NCBI RefSeq assembly: GCF_042485795.1
Contig: NZ_CP169368.1
Coordinates: 682,001-746,000 of the forward strand
Direction of reading: 5' to 3'
DNA length: 64,000 nt
Origin: Lonepinella sp042485795
GTDB lineage: Bacteria > Pseudomonadota > Gammaproteobacteria > Enterobacterales > Pasteurellaceae
This document shows positions 36,398 to 46,334 of this stretch, piece by piece; position 1 is the first letter of the stretch, and every line of letters starts with the position of its first letter. Below the pieces are notes generated by a model, which saw nothing but the letters and a program-made list of their open reading frames with translations, searched no databases and was not told the DNA's origin. The position numbers were made by a program, and so were the translations under genes.

Positions 36398-36429
36398 TTG
36401 ACCACTGTTGAGTAATTTAGGAGATCATA

Positions 36430-37185
36430 ATGCCTTTATTGTTAGTTGATGATGACCAAGATATTCGTTCGTTATTAGCAGATTTGTTATCCTTGGAAGG
36501 ATTTCATGTGGATGAAGCGGAAAACGGCAAGGTAGCTTTAGAGAAATTAGCGGAAAATAGTTATCGGCTTATTTTATTGGATATTATGATGCCTGTCATG
36601 GATGGTATTGAAACTTTAAAAGAGATTCATAGACTTTATAATACACCAGTGCTAATGTTGACTGCTCGTGGCGATGATTCGGATCGTATTCAAGGTTTAG
36701 AATTAGGTGCAGATGATTATTTAGCCAAACCTTTTAATGATCGTGAATTGATTGCTAGGATTAGGGCTATTTTGCGGCGTACGGATACCAATGTCGCTTT
36801 GAATACTCAAAATATTATTAATTTTGAGGGATTAATTTTAAATACCGCGACTAAACAAGCAAGCTATAAAGGAAAATCATTAGAATTGACCGCCACGGAA
36901 TTTGGATGTTTAGAACTTATTGTGTCACAAGTGAATTTAGCAGTTAGCAGAGATGATTTAAGTCTGAAAGTATTGGGTAAACCGCTTTCTCCGTATGATC
37001 GCTCCATTGATGTTCACATGTCAAATTTACGTAAAAAGTTACCACCAAGAGAAAATAATGATTTGTGGTTCAGAACACTGCGTGGACGGGGTTATGTCAT
37101 GCTCTCGGATGAATACTGTTTTAATCATAATGAACAAGATGAAAATGCTTCTCAAGATGATAAATTCGGGAGGGTAATTGTATGA
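36430..37185 (+). CDS. cpxR: Response regulator CpxR-like
   Basis: OmpR-family regulator of 251 residues: receiver domain with phosphoacceptor Asp51 (LILLDIMMPVMDG), conserved acidic DDD at 7-9 and Lys in LAKPFNDREL, then a winged-helix domain ending in SNLRKKL...FRTLRGRGYVM. Sequence and pairing with the kinase next to it fit CpxR, which controls envelope stress genes. The C-terminal tail after GYVM is about 20 residues longer than in E. coli CpxR. AGGAGATCATA precedes the ATG. Confidence 0.92.
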   Translation: MPLLLVDDDQDIRSLLADLLSLEGFHVDEAENGKVALEKLAENSYRLILLDIMMPVMDGIETLKEIHRLYNTPVLMLTARGDDSDRIQGLELGADDYLAKPFNDRELIARIRAILRRTDTNVALNTQNIINFEGLILNTATKQASYKGKSLELTATEFGCLELIVSQVNLAVSRDDLSLKVLGKPLSPYDRSIDVHMSNLRKKLPPRENNDLWFRTLRGRGYVMLSDEYCFNHNEQDENASQDDKFGRVIV

Positions 37186-37203
37186 TTTATAAGGAAAATT
37201 GTG

Positions 37204-38601
37204 ATGACCGAGGCAGTAATGAGAGTTACTGTTAATTTTCTTTCGGCTAAGATTTTTATTTTATTTTGGTGTGTTTTTGGATTATTGCTATTAACTGTGT
37301 ATTTTGTTCCACAATTAGATACACGTTTATATATGGATTTAACTTCTCAAGATATAAATAAATACCAACAAGATATTATTACTGCGGTGAGAACCCAGCA
37401 ATTTTCTCGTCTATTAGAAATGCCAGAAAATCCTATTGAAGAAAAGTTAGATTTTCCGCGTCCAGTATTGATGGATAGCGAGAGAAATATTATCGGTGCA
37501 AGAGATAATGAAATTAACTATATCCGAGATTTTATGTACCATTCTAATGATGTGTTACATCCACAGTCTAAAGCTTTCCGTAGCCTTTTGATAGCAGGAC
37601 CTTTTAGTATTCATTTGACTAACCAAGATCAACAAGTTGAGTACTTTGCTTATTTTGTTACCCATGTGGATCCACAAAAGATTATAGTCAATTATATTTT
37701 TGATCATCCATGGTTTTTAATCATGCTATTAATGTTGGTTTCTACGCCAATTTTAGTTTGGTTATCTTATAGTCTAACTCAACCTATTAAACGCTTACAA
37801 CGAGCGGCAAATGCAGTGGCATTGGGGGATTTTAGGGTTAATAAAGAATTAGAGGACACAGGTGTAGTTGAACTTCGTCAAGTGGGAGCAAGTTTCAATC
37901 AGATGATACAATCTTTGGTTGATGTGATTGATACCAGACAGTATATGATGTCGGTAGTATCACACGAGTTACGTACACCATTGACACGTTTGCAATTAGC
38001 CGCAGGATTAATTCGGCGGAAGATGGGGGATAGTAAGGAATTAGAGCGGATAGAGATGGAAACTAGCCGTTTAAATCAAATGATGAATGATTTGTTGTTA
38101 ATTTCTGCCGCAAAAATGGAAAGTAGCCTATATCGAAAATGTGTTTCTTTGTCACAGATTTGTGAGAATGTATTAGATGATGCTGTGTTTGAAGCCAAAG
38201 AATTGAAGATTGAGATGCGTATCAAGCAGGAAATTAAATCACCAGAAAAATATTTTCTTTATGGTAACTTAGAAAGTTTATCCAGTACACTCGAGAATTT
38301 GATTAGAAATGCCTTGAAATATACTAAGTCCATTGTAGAAGTGAGTTTTGTGTTACGAGGTGGTCAGGTATTTATTATGATTGATGATAATGGTGAGGGA
38401 TTATCGGAATCCGAGTATAAACATATTTTTAAACCATTTTATCGTGTTGATGAAGAGCGTACCCAAGTGAAAAAAGGGTTAGGCTTAGGATTAACGATTG
38501 TATATAGTACAGTAAAATCACATCAAGGCGAGGTCTGGGCAGAAAAAAGCTACTTAGGTGGCTTACGTATTGTCATGAAATTGCCATTTTGGCGAGATTA
38601 A
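37204..38601 (+). CDS. cpxA: Sensor histidine kinase CpxA-like
   Basis: Inner-membrane kinase, about 465 residues: TM1 near residues 15-36, a periplasmic sensor region, TM2 near 170-192, a HAMP region (SLTQPIKRLQRAANAVALGD), the H box SVVSHELRTPLTR with phosphoacceptor His (residue 254), the N box NLIRNALKYT and the G boxes DDNGEGL and GLGLGLTI. I use ATG 37204 with AAGGAAAA upstream; GTG 37201 or ATG 37219 are alternatives. cpxR ends 18 bp before. Confidence 0.92.
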   Translation: MTEAVMRVTVNFLSAKIFILFWCVFGLLLLTVYFVPQLDTRLYMDLTSQDINKYQQDIITAVRTQQFSRLLEMPENPIEEKLDFPRPVLMDSERNIIGARDNEINYIRDFMYHSNDVLHPQSKAFRSLLIAGPFSIHLTNQDQQVEYFAYFVTHVDPQKIIVNYIFDHPWFLIMLLMLVSTPILVWLSYSLTQPIKRLQRAANAVALGDFRVNKELEDTGVVELRQVGASFNQMIQSLVDVIDTRQYMMSVVSHELRTPLTRLQLAAGLIRRKMGDSKELERIEMETSRLNQMMNDLLLISAAKMESSLYRKCVSLSQICENVLDDAVFEAKELKIEMRIKQEIKSPEKYFLYGNLESLSSTLENLIRNALKYTKSIVEVSFVLRGGQVFIMIDDNGEGLSESEYKHIFKPFYRVDEERTQVKKGLGLGLTIVYSTVKSHQGEVWAEKSYLGGLRIVMKLPFWRD

Positions 38602-38614
38602 TTCACTCAAAACT

Positions 38615-38638
38615 AATCCCCACCAATTTGTGGGGATT
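38615..38638. terminator. Hairpin between convergent cpxA and MFS gene
   Basis: AATCCCCAC (38615-38623) pairs with GTGGGGATT (38630-38638). T tails are weak on both strands. Confidence 0.6.
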
Positions 38639-38645
38639 GTTAGTA

Positions 38646-39968
38646 TTACACGGATTGAATTTTAGTTGGTTGTTTTAGGAAATATAAAGCAATGACTGCA
38701 ATCAATAATACAAACCCAACCGCAATATATAAACTTTGTTTTTGCCAGCCTAAATCTAATAGAGAACCTGCAATGGTTGGTGCTAAGATAGAACCAACAC
38801 GCCCCATGCCAATCGACCAACCGACCCCAGTACTACGAATATCTGCGGCATAGATATTAGGATTTAATGTATATAATCCACTAATACAACCATTCATCAA
38901 TGCCCCAACTAATACGCCGAATACCATGGCTAACCATAAAATAGAAGACGAGAAAATAAAGATGATAATCGCACAAGATGATAGAATAGTAAATAAAATC
39001 AACACATTACGAGCAGACCAACGGCTAGCTAGTAAACCATAACATAAAGATCCTATAGTGCCACCGATAGAGATCATCATGCCCACTACGATACTTGCAT
39101 TTTCACTCATGCCAGCTTCTTTTAATAAGGCGGGAGTCCATGAACTGACGAAATAGAAACTGAACATAATTGCAAAAAATGCAGTCCAGATAAGCAAAGT
39201 GGAACGTAAGTATTGTGCATTGAATAATTGTGAAATAGGTAATTTTTTCACCGCACTTAGGCTAGGATTTTGCGTTGCTTTTTCTGGTAATGCCCAGTCT
39301 TTACCGAAGCCCATTTTCTGGGTAATTTTATTTAAACGTTTTTGGGCGTTGAACGGTTGTTTATTTAATAGAAAATCAATAGATTCAGGCAACCAAGCTA
39401 ATAAAACCAGAAGACATAATCCAGTTAATCCAGCACCAGCTAGATAAACGGCACGCCAACCATAGACATCTTGTAACCCAACAGCAAAGAAACCGCCTAA
39501 TACTGCACCAACCCCAAAGCCAGCCGCATAAACACTAATCGCAAAGCTACGCCATTTACGTGATGAATATTCGCTGGTAAGAACGTTGGTTCCAACCAGA
39601 ATACCACCGACCCCAAGACCTGTAAGTAAACGCCAGCCAAATAAGGCTTCGTGGTGTTCAATAAAGGCAGAACCGAACATCCCCACCGCAGACAACGCAA
39701 TGGCAATTAATAATAGTGGACGGCGACCGATTTTATCCGCCAGTGGTGCTAAAAATAACGATCCAGCCGTCATACCGATTAGCCCTGCACTCAGTAAATA
39801 GCCAAGTTGTACGCCAGTTAGGGCAAATTCTGCTTTGATAGATGATGCGGTAAAAGCAAGGGCTAATACATCAAAACCATCTAATAGGTTCATAATAGCT
39901 GCCATCACCACAATCGCCCATTGATAACCCGACATTGGGCTATGATCGATTTTTTCTCTTAAATTCAT
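38646..39968 (-). CDS. MFS transporter, aromatic acid:H+ symporter (AAHS) type
   Basis: A 440-residue 12-TM carrier. LLDGFDVLALAF in TM1 has the DGFD motif of the AAHS family, followed by the MFS loop motif LADKIGRRPLLL (between TM2 and TM3). Known members carry 4-hydroxybenzoate, protocatechuate, benzoate or muconate; the substrate here cannot be told from the sequence, and no aromatic catabolic genes are nearby. AAGGAATCTCT precedes the ATG. Confidence 0.85.
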   Translation of the reverse strand: MNLREKIDHSPMSGYQWAIVVMAAIMNLLDGFDVLALAFTASSIKAEFALTGVQLGYLLSAGLIGMTAGSLFLAPLADKIGRRPLLLIAIALSAVGMFGSAFIEHHEALFGWRLLTGLGVGGILVGTNVLTSEYSSRKWRSFAISVYAAGFGVGAVLGGFFAVGLQDVYGWRAVYLAGAGLTGLCLLVLLAWLPESIDFLLNKQPFNAQKRLNKITQKMGFGKDWALPEKATQNPSLSAVKKLPISQLFNAQYLRSTLLIWTAFFAIMFSFYFVSSWTPALLKEAGMSENASIVVGMMISIGGTIGSLCYGLLASRWSARNVLILFTILSSCAIIIFIFSSSILWLAMVFGVLVGALMNGCISGLYTLNPNIYAADIRSTGVGWSIGMGRVGSILAPTIAGSLLDLGWQKQSLYIAVGFVLLIAVIALYFLKQPTKIQSV

Positions 39969-39997
39969 AGAGATTCCTTAGGAAAATATAAAAATAA

Positions 39998-42454
39998 TTA
40001 AACGTTGTCTTCCGTTTTATCTTCTGGGTTAATTTCTTCTGTTTTTTCCACCGCACTTTGAATGGTTAAATTAATTTCTGCGGAAATTAAACGCATGAAA
40101 ATGTCGGATAATTCTTGTAATTTAGCTAAATCTGCATTGCCATTTTCATCAAAATAACCGTTGTTTTTCAAACTATTAATAAAACCAGAGAAGACCGCTT
40201 TATCAAAGAATTCAGGGGCATTGATACCATGTAATACGGATAAACGTTGGGCGATAGATTGACTTTCTTTTTCTAAACTCGTGCGAGACATCGCGGGATC
40301 GTTACACAACAAGCTCACCGCAATTTGGTAGCGTTGCAGAATTTCACGCATACCCGCTGACCAAAGTTGTAAGCTCCGTACTTTTGGACGATTAATAATG
40401 AGTAAAGTATCGTTAGATTTAATTAATTCTTGGCGATTGAGTTCATTAATAATACTTTCAATCTGTAGCTCTAATTCTTCTTCACTAAAATGCAAAAATA
40501 ATTCTGCACGTAAGAACGGATAAATTTTCTCTACTGCATCAATCACTAAATCTTGTTGGATCGCTCCATAATGCAATACGATACTTGCCACTAAAGACGG
40601 CAACACAAATAAATGCTGGATATTATTACGATAATAGGTCATTAATACCGCTGAATTACGTTCCAAACGAACAATTTCGCCAAAGTTATCTTTTTCAGTT
40701 AATACCCCCACACGATCTAAACTTAACACATGATTTAACATTTGTTCAGGGCTTTCCGCTGGTATAATCATATCTTGCGAATACGGGGTATTTTGCAATA
40801 ATTGTTGATAGCTTTGTAACTGTTCTAATAACTGTTCACGAGTTAAAGCCCGTTGACGAGAAGATAATAATGCGGTTCCCGTCAGATTCATGGCATTTAC
40901 TGCAGCCGCATTATTAATATTGACCATCACCTGATTAGATACTTGATCCACCGCTTGATTAAACCAAGCAGGACGTTCTTCTTGGTTGGTTTGTTTCCAG
41001 TCTGGATAATGTTGAGTTAAATAATTATTCAATGAAATAGGCTCACCAAAATTCACATAGCCTTTACCGAGATTGCGTAATTTTTTAATCACACGCAATA
41101 CCAAGCCTGCATTTTCTTTTTCTTTCGCTGCACCACGCAATTCTTTTGCGTAAGTATCTACTTCTAACACATGTTCATAGCCTACATACACGGGGACAAT
41201 AGAAATTGGGCGAGTTTGCCCTTGTTGTAAGGCTTGCAACGTCATTGACACCATGCCAGTTTTGGGGGCAAGCAAACGCCCAGTGCGTGATCGTCCTCCC
41301 TCGATAAAGAATTCCACCGCATAACCACGATGAAATAATTCCGCTAAATATTCACGGAATAGCGTTGAATATAGACGATTACCTTTGAATGTACGGCGAA
41401 TAAAGAAAGCACCACCACGGCGGAATAATCCTCCCACAGGCCAGAAATTCAAGTTAATTCCAGCGGCGATATGCGGTGTTACTAAGCCTTGATGATACAA
41501 CACATAGGATAATAATAAATAGTCAATATGACTACGATGGCATGGAATATACACGATTTCATGCCCTTCCAAGGCTAATTTACGGACACGATCTGCGTGC
41601 TGGACTTCAATTCCTTGATATAATTTATTCCACAACCAACGTAAAAAACGATCGGCTAAACGTAAGCCCTCATAACTTACATTAGCGGCGATCTCGTCAA
41701 GAATTTTTTCGGCTTCTTTGGTCGCTTTTTCTTTGCTTATGTTTTTAGATTTTACTTCATCATCAATGGCTTGCAAAATGGTTGGCGATTGCAATAATTT
41801 TTTAAACATAGCTTGACGATTAGGCAATCTAGGACCAGCCGCCGAAATACGTTGTTTGGCAAAGTGTATTTTGGCGACACGAGCCAATTTTTGGGCAATT
41901 TTTTCGTCCGAACCATGCTCATCGACCATATAACGCAAAGAAACAGCTTGAGAAAAACGGACAAAGGTATCACGTCCAAACCAAAGAATATTGAAAGTTT
42001 TTTGGACACAATTCAGTAAACGCAATTTGGGTAAACCGTTTTTATCTTCTTGCCCTGGGGAACGTCCCCACAATACTGATACTGGCACAAGTTGTACATT
42101 TAAATCCGCCAAAGTGCGGTGTAATTCAAGATATTTATAAAACACTTTTTCCGTTTCTTGCTTCGCACCCTTGGATTTAAAGAAACTATGCCCTTCATCT
42201 AAAAACACATAACGTGGCACTTTTTCGCCATTGATTTCATTCGGTTGTAACGGATCAGGTAAGCCCACATGTAAACAGTTGCGTTGAAAAATCACTAAAT
42301 CAGTTTGTGATGTATAAGGTAATACATAAACAAAAGGCTGATGAATATCAAGATTCAATTCAGCAATCGGGTGATGAGGAATAGGATTATTTTTCACAAA
42401 AAACGACAGTGGAATACCTAACATTTTACGGTATAATTTAGTTAATGTTGACAT
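39998..42454 (-). CDS. plsB: Glycerol-3-phosphate 1-O-acyltransferase PlsB
   Basis: PlsB performs the first acylation of glycerol-3-phosphate in phospholipid synthesis at the inner membrane. The 818-residue protein shows the acyltransferase HX4D motif CHRSHID (His306, Asp311), GAFFIRRTFKGN, and the glycerol-3-phosphate-binding EGGRSRTGR. Length matches E. coli PlsB (806). It is divergent from the metallophosphoesterase gene. Confidence 0.97.
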   Translation of the reverse strand: MSTLTKLYRKMLGIPLSFFVKNNPIPHHPIAELNLDIHQPFVYVLPYTSQTDLVIFQRNCLHVGLPDPLQPNEINGEKVPRYVFLDEGHSFFKSKGAKQETEKVFYKYLELHRTLADLNVQLVPVSVLWGRSPGQEDKNGLPKLRLLNCVQKTFNILWFGRDTFVRFSQAVSLRYMVDEHGSDEKIAQKLARVAKIHFAKQRISAAGPRLPNRQAMFKKLLQSPTILQAIDDEVKSKNISKEKATKEAEKILDEIAANVSYEGLRLADRFLRWLWNKLYQGIEVQHADRVRKLALEGHEIVYIPCHRSHIDYLLLSYVLYHQGLVTPHIAAGINLNFWPVGGLFRRGGAFFIRRTFKGNRLYSTLFREYLAELFHRGYAVEFFIEGGRSRTGRLLAPKTGMVSMTLQALQQGQTRPISIVPVYVGYEHVLEVDTYAKELRGAAKEKENAGLVLRVIKKLRNLGKGYVNFGEPISLNNYLTQHYPDWKQTNQEERPAWFNQAVDQVSNQVMVNINNAAAVNAMNLTGTALLSSRQRALTREQLLEQLQSYQQLLQNTPYSQDMIIPAESPEQMLNHVLSLDRVGVLTEKDNFGEIVRLERNSAVLMTYYRNNIQHLFVLPSLVASIVLHYGAIQQDLVIDAVEKIYPFLRAELFLHFSEEELELQIESIINELNRQELIKSNDTLLIINRPKVRSLQLWSAGMREILQRYQIAVSLLCNDPAMSRTSLEKESQSIAQRLSVLHGINAPEFFDKAVFSGFINSLKNNGYFDENGNADLAKLQELSDIFMRLISAEINLTIQSAVEKTEEINPEDKTEDNV

Positions 42455-42554
42455 TGAAAGAATCCTTCATTTTTTATCAATTTTTATTAGTTTAGCATAG
42501 CCTAGGGCTATCTTTCAAAAATACTTATTGTCGAGAGAATAGAAGCGTATTAAT

Positions 42555-42600
42555 ATAATGCAACTTTTAACTGCCCTCGCTTTGGGGGCATTATTTTTGG
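42555..42600 (+). promoter_or_regulatory. -10 box and attenuator-like hairpin before metallophosphoesterase gene
   Basis: TATAAT (42555-42560) is followed by TGCCC...GGGCA (about 42573-42591) and then TTATTTTTG, a terminator-like hairpin between the -10 box and the TTG start at 42613. No good -35 box is visible. Confidence 0.4.
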
Positions 42601-42612
42601 GAGAAAAACAGA

Positions 42613-43698
42613 TTGGAAACACGTTATTATGTTATTTTTGCTGTAACTATACTGGCGTTACAGGTACTTATTTATATTTTTAACCGAACCTTAGGTTGGC
42701 TTTATGGCGGTGTATTATCACAAAAAGGTCGCTATATTTTTGTGTTTACCAGCTATGTATTCACTAATTCAGTCGCCATTCTAACTGCCACTAGGTTATT
42801 CCCAATGTTTCGCCTATTGCCATTTATCATGGTATTCTTGCTGTTTTCGCTTTTTGTTAGCCTTGCTCTAGTATTATTGGCATGGGTATTCAAAAATTAC
42901 AGCAAAATTCACCGCACTTTGGCTTGGTTATATCCTATTGGCATGGCAGGGTTAATCGGATTAGGTGTGTATAACGCTTATACGCCACAAATAGTCCATT
43001 ATCAAATCACCCTTGATAAACCGATAAGACCATTACGTATCGGCATGGCAAGCGATTTTCATTTAGGCAAATTGTTCGGTGCCAAACAGCTTGATCAATT
43101 AGCGGAGATTTTTAATCAACAAAAAGTCGATCTCATTTTGCTACCAGGTGATATTATGGACGACAATGTCGATGCCTATTTAAGTCAAAAAATGCAACCG
43201 AGTTTAGCTAAATTACAAGCCCCTTTAGGCGTTTATGCGACCTTAGGCAACCACGATTTCTTTGGCGATCAACAACGGATTGCGGAACAGATTAAACAAG
43301 CTGGTATCAAAGTATTGTGGGATCAAACAGAAACCATTAATAATGAATTTGTGATTGTTGGGCGTAATGATGATTTAGTCAAAGATCGCCCGAGTACCGC
43401 ACAGTTAATTCAGTCCGTGGATACTCGTTTACCGATTTTTGTATTAGATCATCGTCCGACAGAAATTGAACAAATTTCGCAATTACCCGTGGATTTACTG
43501 GTCGCAGGTCATACTCACAACGGGCAAATTTTTCCTGCTAATTTTATTACTAAATTAATTTACCGCCTTGCTTATGGTCATGAAAAAATTGGCAACGGGC
43601 ATTTTATTGTCACCTCAGGCTATGGCTTTTGGGGAGTTCCAATGCGATTAGGAACGCAATCGGAAGTGGTGATTATTGATGTGAAAGGGAAAGAGTGA
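42613..43698 (+). CDS. Membrane-anchored metallophosphoesterase (YkuE/YaeI-like)
   Basis: Four N-terminal membrane segments (within about residues 1-130) precede a calcineurin-like domain with SDFHLGK, PGDIMDD, LGNHDFFG and AGHTHNGQ, the full metal-ligand set. Relatives such as YkuE and YaeI act at the membrane, in some cases on phospholipids. TTG 42613 has GGAG 9 nt upstream; an in-frame ATG at 42559 would give 379 residues but overlaps the likely -10 box. The true substrate is unknown. Confidence 0.85.
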   Translation: METRYYVIFAVTILALQVLIYIFNRTLGWLYGGVLSQKGRYIFVFTSYVFTNSVAILTATRLFPMFRLLPFIMVFLLFSLFVSLALVLLAWVFKNYSKIHRTLAWLYPIGMAGLIGLGVYNAYTPQIVHYQITLDKPIRPLRIGMASDFHLGKLFGAKQLDQLAEIFNQQKVDLILLPGDIMDDNVDAYLSQKMQPSLAKLQAPLGVYATLGNHDFFGDQQRIAEQIKQAGIKVLWDQTETINNEFVIVGRNDDLVKDRPSTAQLIQSVDTRLPIFVLDHRPTEIEQISQLPVDLLVAGHTHNGQIFPANFITKLIYRLAYGHEKIGNGHFIVTSGYGFWGVPMRLGTQSEVVIIDVKGKE

Positions 43699-43712
43699 GC
43701 AAAGAATAACAG

Positions 43713-43734
43713 TAGGTGTGTGCAAACACACCTA
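43713..43734. terminator. Hairpin between convergent genes
   Basis: TAGGTGTGT-GCAA-ACACACCTA, a 9-bp stem with a GNRA loop, separates the metallophosphoesterase gene and proB. No immediate T run. Confidence 0.55.
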
Positions 43735-43748
43735 GCTGATGCAGATTA

Positions 43749-44855
43749 TTATTTTTTCAATACCACCATATCATCACGATGCACCGCTACTGCTCCATAT
43801 TCATAACCAAGAATTTGTTCAATCTGTTGCGATTTCTTACCTTGAATAAGTTTTAACGCATCACTGTTATAGCGTGGCATACCAAGGGCAATGTCTTTAC
43901 CGCTTTGAGTGCGGATTTTGACCACTTCACCACGGGAAAAACGTCCTTCAATGGCGACAATGCCAGCAGGTAGTAAAGATTTTTGTTGAATTAACACCGC
44001 ACTTTCTGCTCCGTCATCAATAATAATGCTGCCAGCAGATGGAGCAGCAAATAGCCATTGTTTACGGCTTTCTAGGTGTTCGGCTGGGATAGTGAATTTG
44101 GTACCAATAGCTTGCTCATAGGCTAAATCCACAATCACATTTTCACGATTGCCTGATACGATAATGGTTTCAATACCTGAACGCGTTGCTACATCTGCGG
44201 CGGTAATTTTAGTTGACATACCGCCAGTCCCCAAATTTGTTCCACTGCCACCTGCGATTGAGCGAATATGATCGTTAATTTGTGCCACCACTGGAATTAA
44301 TTTTGCGTCAGGGTTTTTACGTGGATCGCTATCAAATAAACCTTGCTGATCAGTCAATAAATAAAGTTGATCGGCTTGCACTAAAATAGCCACTAATGCC
44401 GATAAATTATCATTATCGCCCACTTTTATTTCAGCGGTAGCTACCGCATCATTTTCATTAATTATCGGAATAATTTGATTATCTAACAGAGCATGCAAAG
44501 TATCTCTTGCATTGAGAAACCGCTCACGGTCTTCAATATCCGCACGGCTTAATAAAATCTGTCCAACATGAATGTCATAAATAGCAAACAGCTGTTGCCA
44601 CGTTTGAATTAACTGGCTTTGTCCAACTGCCGCCAATAATTGCTTTGAAGCGATTGTCGGGGGTAATGTGGGGTGGTTTAAATAATCACGCCCAGCCGCA
44701 ATGGCACCAGAGGTAACAATAACTAGCCGAAAACCTGCTTGATGAAGTTGAGCAAGTTGACGTACAATTTCAATCATGTGTGGACGATTTAATTTTGGCG
44801 AACCTTGTGTTAAAGTACTGGTGCCAAATTTTACAACAATAGTTTTTTGATTCAT
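43749..44855 (-). CDS. proB: Glutamate 5-kinase
   Basis: ProB phosphorylates glutamate in the first step of proline synthesis. The 368-residue protein has an amino acid kinase domain (VVKFGTSTLTQG, VTSGAIAAGRDYL, GTGGMSTKITAA) and a C-terminal PUA domain (from about residue 275). proA is not adjacent, so the gene is monocistronic here. Confidence 0.97.
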   Translation of the reverse strand: MNQKTIVVKFGTSTLTQGSPKLNRPHMIEIVRQLAQLHQAGFRLVIVTSGAIAAGRDYLNHPTLPPTIASKQLLAAVGQSQLIQTWQQLFAIYDIHVGQILLSRADIEDRERFLNARDTLHALLDNQIIPIINENDAVATAEIKVGDNDNLSALVAILVQADQLYLLTDQQGLFDSDPRKNPDAKLIPVVAQINDHIRSIAGGSGTNLGTGGMSTKITAADVATRSGIETIIVSGNRENVIVDLAYEQAIGTKFTIPAEHLESRKQWLFAAPSAGSIIIDDGAESAVLIQQKSLLPAGIVAIEGRFSRGEVVKIRTQSGKDIALGMPRYNSDALKLIQGKKSQQIEQILGYEYGAVAVHRDDMVVLKK

Positions 44856-45006
44856 TATAGTAACTCTTAAAAAAATGATGTGCTAAATTAGCATTAAAAT
44901 CTGTAAAAATCACGTAATTTTGACCGCACTTTATTGATTTAACACAATTCTTTTTACTGGCAAGAAAGCATATAATAAGACAATTCAATATTTATGGAAA
45001 TTCACT

Positions 45007-45792
45007 ATGGTAGAAAAACAACAACTTGAAGAACATCAGCGAGAGATAACACGGCTTTGTATTTTGGTGGCACAATTATTGTTACAACATGGTGCAGAAA
45101 GCACGGTGGTTTCACAAAGTGCCATTCGGTTAGGTAAGGCATTAGGTGCGACAACGGTAGAATGTGCTTTAACACCTAATGCAATTATTTTAACTACGGT
45201 ATTAAATGAACATTGTATTACCACCACCAGACAAAATGTAGATAAAGGCATTAATATGCAAGTGGTAACGGCGGTGCAACGTATTGTGATTGCAGCGGAG
45301 CATCATATTTATGATATTCACTTGGTACGAGATAAGTTAGAACAGATTAAACCGTTAAAATACAACCGTTGGCTGGTGGTGTTTATGATAGGGTTATCCT
45401 GTGCTTGTTTTTCCCATCTTTCTGGTGGTAATCATGTTATCTTTGGGATTACTTTTGTAGCCTCTGCGATTGCTATGTTTGTGCGTCAAGAGTTAGCTAA
45501 ACGACATTTTAATCCGCTTATTGTGTTTAGCGTAACTGCTTTTGTCGCCTCATTAATTGCAGGATTAGCATTAAAATACAATTTAGGCAATAATCCACAG
45601 ATTGCCCTTGCTTCTAGCGTGTTATTATTAGTCCCTGGTTTTCCATTAGTTAATTCATTAGCTGATATTCTCAAAGGACATATAGGTATGGGCTGGGCAA
45701 GATGGACTTTGGCGACAGTATTAACTTTCGGGGCTTGTATGGGTATCGTACTCGCTTTAAATCTATTACACATCACACATTGGGGAAACTAA
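45007..45792 (+). CDS. yjjP: Threonine/serine exporter ThrE N-domain protein (YjjP)
   Basis: A 261-residue protein: cytoplasmic N-terminal region (about 1-115, REITRLCILVAQLLLQHGAEST) and five membrane segments, the N-terminal half of ThrE-type exporters. In E. coli YjjP and YjjB together export succinate. yjjB follows after 1 bp, so the pair is expected to be cotranslated and to form one carrier. Confidence 0.9.
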   Translation: MVEKQQLEEHQREITRLCILVAQLLLQHGAESTVVSQSAIRLGKALGATTVECALTPNAIILTTVLNEHCITTTRQNVDKGINMQVVTAVQRIVIAAEHHIYDIHLVRDKLEQIKPLKYNRWLVVFMIGLSCACFSHLSGGNHVIFGITFVASAIAMFVRQELAKRHFNPLIVFSVTAFVASLIAGLALKYNLGNNPQIALASSVLLLVPGFPLVNSLADILKGHIGMGWARWTLATVLTFGACMGIVLALNLLHITHWGN

Positions 45793-45793
45793 A

Positions 45794-46258
45794 ATGGATT
45801 TAATTTTGTTATTACTTGATGATATGTTTTTTGCCGCCATACCCGCAGTGGGTTTTGCCTTGATTTTTAATGTGCCACCTAAGGCATTGATTTATTGTGG
45901 CGTGTTAGGTGCATTGGGACACAGTTTCCGTACGTTATTATTGCATTTTGATGTATCTTTAGTGCTTGCCACAATGTTGGCTTCTGCGTTAATTGGTTTT
46001 GCTGGGGTGCATATTTCGCAACGTTATTTAGCTCACCCTAAAGTATTTACTGTGGCGGCAATTATTCCTATGATTCCGGGAATTTATGCTTATAAAGCGA
46101 TGATTGCGATTGTGCAAATCAACTATCAGGGTTATACCCCAGAATTGTATGAACACATGATTAACGATTTTATTAAAACAGGATTTTTGCTCGGAGCTTT
46201 AGTATTTGGCTTGGCGTTACCGAGATTAATGTTTTATCGAAATACGCCAGTGGTTTGA
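45794..46258 (+). CDS. yjjB: ThrE C-domain membrane protein (YjjB)
   Basis: A 154-residue protein with five membrane segments, equivalent to the C-terminal half of ThrE. GALGHSFRTLLLH and IIPMIPGIYAYKAM are family markers. It is encoded 1 bp after yjjP. The transported compound in this organism is unknown; succinate export by the E. coli pair suggests a dicarboxylate. Confidence 0.9.
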   Translation: MDLILLLLDDMFFAAIPAVGFALIFNVPPKALIYCGVLGALGHSFRTLLLHFDVSLVLATMLASALIGFAGVHISQRYLAHPKVFTVAAIIPMIPGIYAYKAMIAIVQINYQGYTPELYEHMINDFIKTGFLLGALVFGLALPRLMFYRNTPVV

Positions 46259-46266
46259 TTTTCGCT

Positions 46267-46333
46267 TAAAAGTGCGGTGTTTTTATTGATAATTTCTGTT
46301 GAAATTGTTTTGAAATTTTCACCGCACTTTTTG
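46267..46333. terminator. Long-range inverted uptake-signal pair
   Basis: AAAAGTGCGGTG near 46268 and CACCGCACTTTTT near 46319 face each other across about 40 bp between convergent yjjB and tdk. Confidence 0.55.
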
Positions 46334-46334
46334 C

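Noticed and set aside
36199..36405. 68-codon ORF on the minus strand upstream of upp
   Set aside because: It lies across the hairpin-rich element, has no recognisable domain and a composition typical of AT-rich intergenic DNA.
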